Positions 51,001 through 60,000 of a stretch of DNA of 64,000 nucleotides are shown one piece after another (position 1 is the first letter of the stretch; each line of letters begins with the position of its first letter). A program made the translations under genes and the position numbers. The notes under the pieces are model-generated. The model did no database searches. It was not told the origin of the DNA and worked only from the letters and a program-made list of their open reading frames with translations. This DNA is from Bicyclus anynana (lineage: Eukaryota; Arthropoda; Insecta; Lepidoptera; Nymphalidae): contig NC_069095.1 of NCBI RefSeq assembly GCF_947172395.1, positions 7,316,001 to 7,380,000 of the forward strand. The letters run 5' to 3'.

Positions 51001-54000
51001 GTCTATATATTATTTTTACGGGAATGGGAACCACGCGGCGTCAGCTATTGTTATATTCTTACAAGTATTTCCCTAACAGAAGGTACATTTTTCTGGAAAA
51101 GGTTTCCTCAAACATTTAAAGAAAAAGATAAGTCAATCGTGTACGCACTCTTTATTTCAATGTTCTTCAGTCCAACTTATCCAGGTATATAAAGTTTTAC
51201 CAAGATAACAATAATTATAATCAAGTTTGAAGTTTTAACTAACAAAGCTTATGAGAAGTTGTAAGGCTTCATAACTTCGCAGGCATCCGCATTGTATAGA
51301 GGTTATTTATTTAGGAATTTATATAGGTAGGATGTTTTACGAATAGCGCCCGAGGGAAATATTCAATTTGTGGTCCGAAGCACAATTAAAATCAAGGAAG
51401 AATTAAACTGTAAGGTGTAATAAGGCCTCGGCCCGCCCACGCACGTCGGTATACAGTTACGCTACTAATTTCACGATCCTACGCAAACTGAAACGTTTTA
51501 ACGAAGGAAAGCCGTGTCTCTGTTTTCGGATAAACGTATTTAATTTGACGCAAGGTACCTACTCGTTGCTAGGCGTTTCATAGACATAATTAACCTCTCG
51601 GGTTCGATTACTAGATCGAGCTTTCTACCAAGAAATCGCCATTGGAATTGCGTGGTGGATTTTACCTCTATATTTCCTCTCCTATAAGGAGAGGAAGCCG
51701 TGATAGCCTAGTGGATGTGACCTCTGCCTCCGATTCCGGAGAGTGTGGGTTCGAATCCTGTCCGGGGATGCACTTCCAGTTTTTCAGTTGTGTGCATTTT
51801 AAGAAATTAAATATCACGTGTTTCAAAAGGTGAAGGAAAACATCGTGAAGAACCTGTATACTAGAGAATTTTCTTAATTCTCTGCGTGTGTGAAGTCTGC
51901 CAATCCGCATTAGGCCAGCGTGATTGACCCCTCTCATTCTGAGAGGAGACTCGAGCTCAGCAGTGAGCCGAATATGGGTTGATAAGGATGATGATTATAA
52001 GGAGAGAGAGAGAGGTTTGCCCCTATAGCAGACTGTTAAAATATATTGGCAATTAAGATAATTCATTAATACGATTTGTTATCCTTAGTTTGCGAATTGT
52101 TAACATGTCTATTAATTTTCATTGAACACAGGCTTTATAAAATGCTCTTAATTAGCAATACTATAAATAAAATAATTGTGTCTCCATTTTCTGTGATTAA
52201 GCGATGGTTTCACAGCAAAAGCGACCTCATTCGACAATAATGGAATGTAAACAACGTCCTTTATTTGCCAGATTCTCTCCGCGTCGCTGTATATTGTGGA
52301 CCATCTACCAGAGGGCGCGCAGGGGCTGTGGGCTATAGTCAACTGCGAGTCCTGGTGTGCACTAGGCGAACTAGAATGGGTGCCGTTTTCAGTCATTCGC
52401 CGCGCTATGGAAGTCAACCTTTTGGGTATGTACGCGTTACGTTCTCTCGCTGTAAGATGGCCGTGTTTTCAGATTTGTTGGTTACAACATCAGTCCGTAG
52501 ATGGCGCTGGAAGGCTTAGGTACATTTCAGCACGTGATGCGAATGTAAAGTAATTTGCAAACATTATCTCGCTCGGTATAGCCTTTTGTAGCCTACGCTT
52601 GTATTAAACAATCTTGTTGAACACATTTCTCTATGATAATTTTATACTATAACATTGATATTTACTGGTAAGGGAATATTGTACTACTATATAATTTTCT
52701 ACTCTACGAAATTTCATTATACCTAAGTCTAAACATTATTATGTAGGTACCTACTTGTACCTATTCGTAAATTAGTTAGTTGTCTGCCGGTTTCTTTTTG
52801 GTCAATAAATAAATTTGTGTCAAAAATTTCAATAAAGAAAAATTGGTTAATTCAATCTACATCGTGCAATACATTAGATTTTACTTGCAGATCAGCTTTT
52901 TTAACTCGTCAAAATTACTGAAAATAAATGTAAAGACGAGTCACAAAATAAGCTATAGAGCTTTTTGCAAGCCGAGCGCTAGTTCATGAAAAAAATAGCT
53001 GAAATTTTCTTACAAAGGTGAACAAAAGCCGTTGAAGGAGCACATTCTGACTTTAGAACTAGTTAATTGGATGTGTCTGTTGTAGTAACTGTCTCCTTGG
53101 TCTAATGGTTATTATTTGTGATTTCGAATCTCGAGGTCCAGGGTTCAAATTCTGGGTCGCGAAATGAAATAATTTAATTTTCTGTTAAATTCTCAGTCCG
53201 TAGTGGGCATGTTGGTAGCGTTAGATACACTCCCGTGCCTCGGGTCATTAGATAATTATTATATAAGTAATTTGTGTAATATATGTATGTATGTATAATG
53301 TATATTATTATTACGTACACACCACCTACAGTTGTCCTAATAAGTTCCTAAGCCTAAGATTGCCTGGATGATGGAGATCGCTACTAAGGCCTTTGGTATT
53401 CTACTTCTTCATAAGTTTCTGTTTGCTTGTTTTTTTTTTAATTATTGTGGTGTACAAATAAAGAGTATTGAATATATAAATAAATAATGGTCGTAATTTG
53501 AAAGTAAAATTATTATCAAAGCCCGCCAACTCGCATTGTAGCAACGTCGTGCATCTAAGCTACTCTGTTCTCTCTCCAATAAGTCAGTCCGTCTCTTCTC
53601 CAATAAGGAGGGACGCCTGGCTAGAAGGCTGTTATACTAGGCTAATATTGATGATTTATGATGTTGTCTGTTATAGGCCCGGCTCGGCTGGTGCAGGTGA
53701 TGCTGCCGCTTGTGCGTCGCTCCCGTGGCCGCGTGGTGCTGGCGTCGTCCATACTGACCCACGTAGCGGCGCCGGTGCGCGGGGTGCACGCCGCCTCGCT
53801 CGCCGCCCTCGACGCGCTTGCCGCGTGTCTGCGCCGTGAACTAAAGTCCAGAGGCGTTGACGTCGTAAGTCTGACAACTGACATACTAACATGGTGATGG
53901 CGTCGTCAGTCGACGTTTTACGGGTGCACGCCGCCTCGCTCGCCGCCCTAGACGCGCTCGCCGCGTGTCTGCGCCGTGAACTCAAGTCTAGAGGCGTTGA

Positions 54001-57000
54001 CGTCGTAAGTCTGACAACTGACATACTAAGGTGGTGCTGGCGTCGTCAGTCGACGTGCTACGGGTGCACGCCGCCTCGTTCGCTACCCTCGACGCACTCG
54101 CTGGGTGTCTGCGCCGTGAGCTCAAATCTCGATGCGTTGACGTCGTAAATCTGACCACGTCGACGACGATGCACTAACAGCTTGCGATACGTAGCTCATT
54201 TTAGGCTACTCATTTTTTGACCTTTCTGGCGCAGTTCTTAGTGTTGTGCTTCTCAACAGAGAGGTTCTGGGCTAGGATCATCATCTTAAAAACTTTCACC
54301 CTTCACAAAATAACAAAGGTAAGTCTGACCAGCGCAAGCTCTCCTTCTATCAATTACACCTTTGAACAACTGTAAAAAGACACTGTGAGCTCGTGTGAAA
54401 GCCTCGTGCCGTTGTACTCCGTAATTTGGACGCTCCAATTTGTTTAATTGCAAATTTTCTGCCTCGAATTTACTCGACCCGTGGTTGGGTTATTTGTGTT
54501 TTATTATTAACCTGACGACTTAATTACATTAGATACTACTGGTTCTATAAATTACTAGTGCGATTATTTTACTCCTTTTTATTTCTAACATTATTTTTTG
54601 TATGGTATATGGTTTGTGTATGGTATAGCAGTTCTTATTGATAGAATCGGTAAGTGTTATTTATTTTCTCAATATTAGTAACGCGTTGCTTTATCATTCT
54701 CTATCAATCTGTTATTTGTATACTGAAGGTGGAATGTTAACTTGTACATTCATTACACTGCTAACGAAGATTGCCTCATAGGTCCCGTGGTTAGCTGGTT
54801 CAGCTACGGACAATGAGGTCCAGGACTTGAATCCCAGGTCAGGCCAACAAAAAATATATATATGTTATTGGGATTTTTCTTACAAGCAGCCTGCCGTCCC
54901 ATAGGACTATGACAGTGAGGGAATAAAGAGAGAGTGCTTGCGCACTCACTTGTGCACTATAATATGTCCTGCGTATATGGTTAATATCGAAAATGCGATT
55001 GGCCGCCATGGCCGAGAAGAAAATGATCGAGAGCATATATTATATTATTTTGACAAAGATTATTTTACTTTCGATAAAATTCTACACAGGCGTATTATGT
55101 ACAATAAAAAAAATACAAAACCTATTTTGATGATGATGATGATGATTTTGATGAATTAAAATCATTGAGACTATTTCACTAAAAAATGTTTTTTTTTTAT
55201 TTGTTGGCTCCAGGTTATTGCCCTTTTGAGCCTATTTAACTTGGCAGCTACGTTTTGCACCGAACAATAACCACCTGACCTCAAATCGGTAACATCGGTG
55301 ACAATAAACGGGAACGAAGGGAAAAAACTGAAACTAGGCCTAAGTGCACCCCAGTCAGATAATACGTTGTCAGCTTATAGTATGTTACCAGTAACTAAGG
55401 TGTTTTTTTTTTATTGACTTGCGCTTGACTACAATCATGCCTGGTAGAATGTCTAGGTTGGAGCGCGCTTGCCTAAAAAATGCCTTTTCACTCTTGTCTT
55501 GAAAGTGCACAAATCATAAGTGTTCTTATTAGAAACGTCGATGCAAAACGTTTTGTGCGAGTCGACTGGATATCGACAACAAAAGGATTACAAATTTCAT
55601 TTCATACCAAAATACTAAAATCCTGAAAAAAATTATGGGGTATGAGGGTGAAAATAGTTAACGACCTACCTTATATACACAAGAAAAATCATAAACAGCG
55701 GTCAAGACCTTCCGAAGGAGTTTAGTTATCTAAATACTAATATTATAAAGAGGAAAGATTTGATTGCTAGTTTGCATTCAATATTCTGAAACTGCTGGAC
55801 CATTTTGCAAAATTCTTTTACCATCATAATCCTACATTATACCGAATCCCTGACAATAGTTATATTTTATCCCCATATTCTCATAGAAACGAGAACTACG
55901 CGGGTGAAACCGCGTGGCGTCTGCAGGTTATAAATAAAGTAAAGGTTTTCTTTAAAACACCATTAATGCATGAAACAGAACATAACAAAAGAAACTTGAG
56001 TTGTTTCCGTCTTAAAATGCAAAAACAACGTAAAGTTCTTGGTTGCGAGAACAACTTTATAATAAGAAAAGCTAAAATTCTACCTTCGAATTTCTTGCTT
56101 ACAATAATCGTATGTTTTCAACTTTGCTCGTAGAATTAATGAAAGTTAAAATGTAGTAGACTATTGTCCTAAGCGTTGTTTGTTAACTTACAATGTAAAA
56201 TTCACGTATGTAAGCTAAAGATGGAAGTTTCACTAGTTTGTAGGTGACTTTTTGCATTTTCCTTCTGTTTCTTAGAATAACAAACCGAGTACCAACTTTA
56301 AATTCGATTATTATAATAAATGTTTAGTGTTTGGCCCAAAGTGTTTCAGCTTCTCCATTAGCTTTCTCTTTATATTATTAAGTCTTTCCTTTGTTGAAAT
56401 ATTGCATTTTTGAGATAACTTACTATACCTATTTTATTACATCTTCTACAGAACATAAAGCGCTTAAGCTAGTACCTATCCGTAGATTTACTGATTTACT
56501 GGAGTCCGAAGCCGCGGGTGTGTGCTAGTCAGTTACAACAATATCTAAACCGCCTCGTCAACATATTTTCTACTTCGCTAAGTAAATTAACGGTTCAGAT
56601 TCGATTGGAGAACTCAAATGAACTTTCTCAATTACCGGAAACTTCGTCGGACTATAGTTTGTGTAACTTCGGTCTACTTACCACTTTTAAAATGTTTCTT
56701 TTCTACAAATCTTTATTTAGATTTCAACCGTGGGTTTTCATCGCACACTTCGCCTCCCGTGTACTAAAAAAAATATAGAAATCAGATAATTATAAGATAA
56801 TACCCAGTAACGCAGTATCATCATCATCATCATCATATCAGCCGAGGAACGTCCACATTGACTTCACAGAATAGAGAATAATACAGAATGAGTCTTTACA
56901 AGTCGCGCGGTTTGGCTGGCCGGTGAAACCCATAAAAAAACGTCACGCGTCAAATCCGCTTAAACAAACCTTTTTCATAATTTGTGTTTCACGATTTAAC

Positions 57001-60000
57001 TAACAACAACTACGTACATTAATATCATAAAAAATACTCCATCTCAGTTCTTTCGTTTTTGTGAACAGTTTTTAAAATATTTAAAAACATAAGACACAAT
57101 TTTTCTTGAATAATATTGAAAATTGCTAATGCGACGCTTTGTCATACTGACTCGAGAATGTATTAGTTTTTGCCGTGTTCCGTGCGCTCTTTCTGCCTAT
57201 TATTCTGTAATCTGTGTTTGACTTTGAATTATTTTGTGTCAGGTGGTGGTAGCCGCGGGCGAGTATACGACAGGCAACGCGTGGCTGTCCGAGGAAAAGC
57301 TTCTGGAACAAGCGCGCGACATGTGGAAGCGGCTGAGCGACGAACAAAAGGGCGCCTATGGAGAAGATTACTTCGAGCAAGCACTCCGCAGCCTAGAGAA
57401 ATATACTAAGAGTGCCGTAAGTTCATCTGATATATTTAAAGCAAATCTTTTATCTATGATGTTTTTATGTTAATTATTTTGTGACGTCACTTCAACTGAT
57501 ATTTTATTGATTTACGGGATAGCATTACATGTACCCGTGTTGAATTTTTTTTTGTAAATTATGCATCACTTCAATCACGTATGACGATAAGCTATGATGC
57601 AGTCTATGGTGCAATGCCCTTACCTAGAATACGCCTATTCACTCTTGAATTGAAGATATTGTAGGTGTAAGGGAAAATAAAAGCTGACAGGGCATTCCAT
57701 ATTCCATACCTTTGCAGTGCGTTTAGGAAATGACGAACCAATACCAATATATTGTTTTTGTTATCAACTAGTTAGACGTATTTAATCTAGTGTAGGAAAA
57801 GTGTGGTCTGAGGCGGATTTTATGTCGCTCGATCTCGTGTTGGCTCTTGCCTACGCTTGATGGCACGACTTGTTTCCGTAAAGAGTGGAAGCGATCAAGC
57901 GGGTATGACTGGTAATATAAGGCACTGGCCGTACAGTCGGTCTTGGCTTCAGTGGTCTCGTGGCGCTTGACCCATCCACAATTCTTATTGTAATCCTTCA
58001 TGGATTCGTTTGGGATAGGCGGGGAGAGCACTGAAGGTAAGGGCATTTTTGAGCTAGCCAAAACTCAAAAATGCCCCTTGACAAACGCACGTATGCCCTT
58101 TGAACTAGCCAATCAATTGCTGAATGTTGTTCTCTGCCATTCAAGGGTTTGTTTTGGTTACATTTCGATTTGTTAGTTAAGTTGTCCTGTCAAATATAAC
58201 CTTTGTTCAACATTGGTTTCCTTTTTTTAATCCACTTCTGAGTCTGCTAACTCTAGATTACGGTTGTAAAATTATACAAATCAATGTTTTTCTCTAGAGA
58301 ATGCCAATAATAATATTTACAATATTTTTTTTTTTTTTTCAAAATAAATATACCTACTTGTAACGTCATTTCTTGCTTCTTACGAGTAGATTTGCAGAGG
58401 TACTGTCCCGTAAAGTTATGATAAGATTGACGAGTTACTGGTACCTTAAAACTCTTAGACAACTCGTTACAAAACCACAATACATTTGAAGGAAAACATC
58501 CTATGACTGGCCCATACATCTGTACCTATTTACCATTAATTTATGTAAGAAAAAAATAGATATTGAAAAAGTACAAGTAGCCAATTGGAAAAAATAGCAC
58601 CCTGTAGAGTACCTACGAACAGCGTTGGAAAATAAAAACACCTAGTATATTGCATATCGTGCTACTTTTCCTTTAGGAATAATATATGGAGCATAAGATA
58701 TGTAGCATCGCCGTGGACGTGGGAATAATATATTTACCACCTGAAAATGTTATATGAATATTATGCATTCGAGGAAATTTCTTAGAACCGAGGCTGGATT
58801 GTAAGCAAACATTAGCTATCAAGTTTAATTGCCTTTTAATTGTTATAAAAGAAATACATATAAGAGCAGCCGCCGACAATAGATACAATTTTATAAATAT
58901 AATTCAAAATTTAAAAAAAACAACGAAATGCCAATCGGTCGCGCGCACCGAGGTTTTCGTCCAGAAAATAATTAAGTTCCTCCAAACTAAAGGTATGCGA
59001 AACTATTGCCACTAGGTATTTACCTCTACTCTAGTAGGTTCTCCTCCTTAAAAGTCGTGTTCCTCACATATGAAGGTCGTGACCTCCATCACTCTAGTAT
59101 TAGGTAGGCACTACAGGTACTGTGCTATTAAAGAATGAATACCGTTATTATGTGAATAAGTAACGTGAGTTTTACTTTTAGAACGAGTGCCTGTGAAAGC
59201 CAGACATTCACCTACTTACCTCATATTATGAAGACTATTCATCATCATTATTATCAGCCGATGGACGTCCACTGCTGGACATAGGCCTCTTGCATGGACT
59301 TCCAAACACAACGGTCTCAAGCCGCCAGCATCCAACGGCTCCCTGCAACCAGCTTGATATCCTCGATCCACCTAGTGGGCTATAAAGTCAGCCCATTTGA
59401 TGACCTCCGTGGCGCAGTGGTATGCGCGGCGAATTTACAAGACGGATTTCTTGGGTTCGATCCCCGGCTGGGCTGATTGAGGTTTTCTTAATTGGTCCAA
59501 GTCTGGCTGGTGGGAAGCTTCGGCCGTGGCTAGTAACCACTCTACCGGCAAAGGTGTACCGCCAAACGATTTAGCATTCCGGTACGATGTCGTGTAGAAA
59601 CCGAAAGGGGTGTGGATTTTCATCATGACTTTCGAAGGGAGGCCGGTGTCAAGTTTCCACATCCTTATGTCATGTGAAATCATGTATCCAGTTATTAGGC
59701 CCTTAGCTTCGTGCATTTTTGAATGTCCGGCTTGCGCGGATTTGAGATTGGTGGCATAGGGAACGCACAGCGCCGTAAGGTCTCAAAAATTAGTAGCACG
59801 TATGCTGAATAGCGAAAAAGAGTGGCACGCATACGCACAAATGATGACAATGAGGAGAAGAGTGGTACGAGCATAAGATGAGAAGAAGAAGAGAGAAAAT
59901 TCGTAAGAGGGGGGCATGAAGTAATGTATTGCGGTCCCGTGCCACCCTTAGAGTACAGAGGTTATTTAAGTCCGTGCAAGTCGGACGTACCCTGTCCGCA

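Larger units (their letters stand above)
50589..52271 (+). other. Intron 3 (1.7 kb)
   Basis: GTACAT to GCCAG. It holds a LINE 3' end (50624-50752) tail-to-tail with a SINE-C piece, a reversed GCGGACG-type repeat near 50885-51055, and a nearly complete SINE-C with target duplication. The stretch 51060-51680 shows no recognisable element. Confidence 0.75.
52426..53676 (+). other. Intron 4 (1.25 kb)
   Basis: GTATGT to TATAG. It contains a tRNA-like SINE head at about 53090-53260 and a LINE 3' tail at about 53280-53490. The stretch 52560-53085 is AT-rich with nothing recognisable. Confidence 0.75.
53865..57242 (+). other. Intron 5 (3.4 kb)
   Basis: GTAAGT to TGTCAG. It begins with the two extra 140-bp exon-5 copies, followed by a diverged SINE-B, a dispersed LINE-like fragment (55407-55565) and a reversed GCGGACG-type repeat (55735-55925). 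The stretches 54180-54770 and 55930-57240 show nothing recognisable. Confidence 0.75.

Noticed and set aside
57170..57409. Alternative frames over exon 6
   Set aside because: Only the frame beginning VVVAAGEY continues SDR9C similarity and joins both neighbouring exons in phase.
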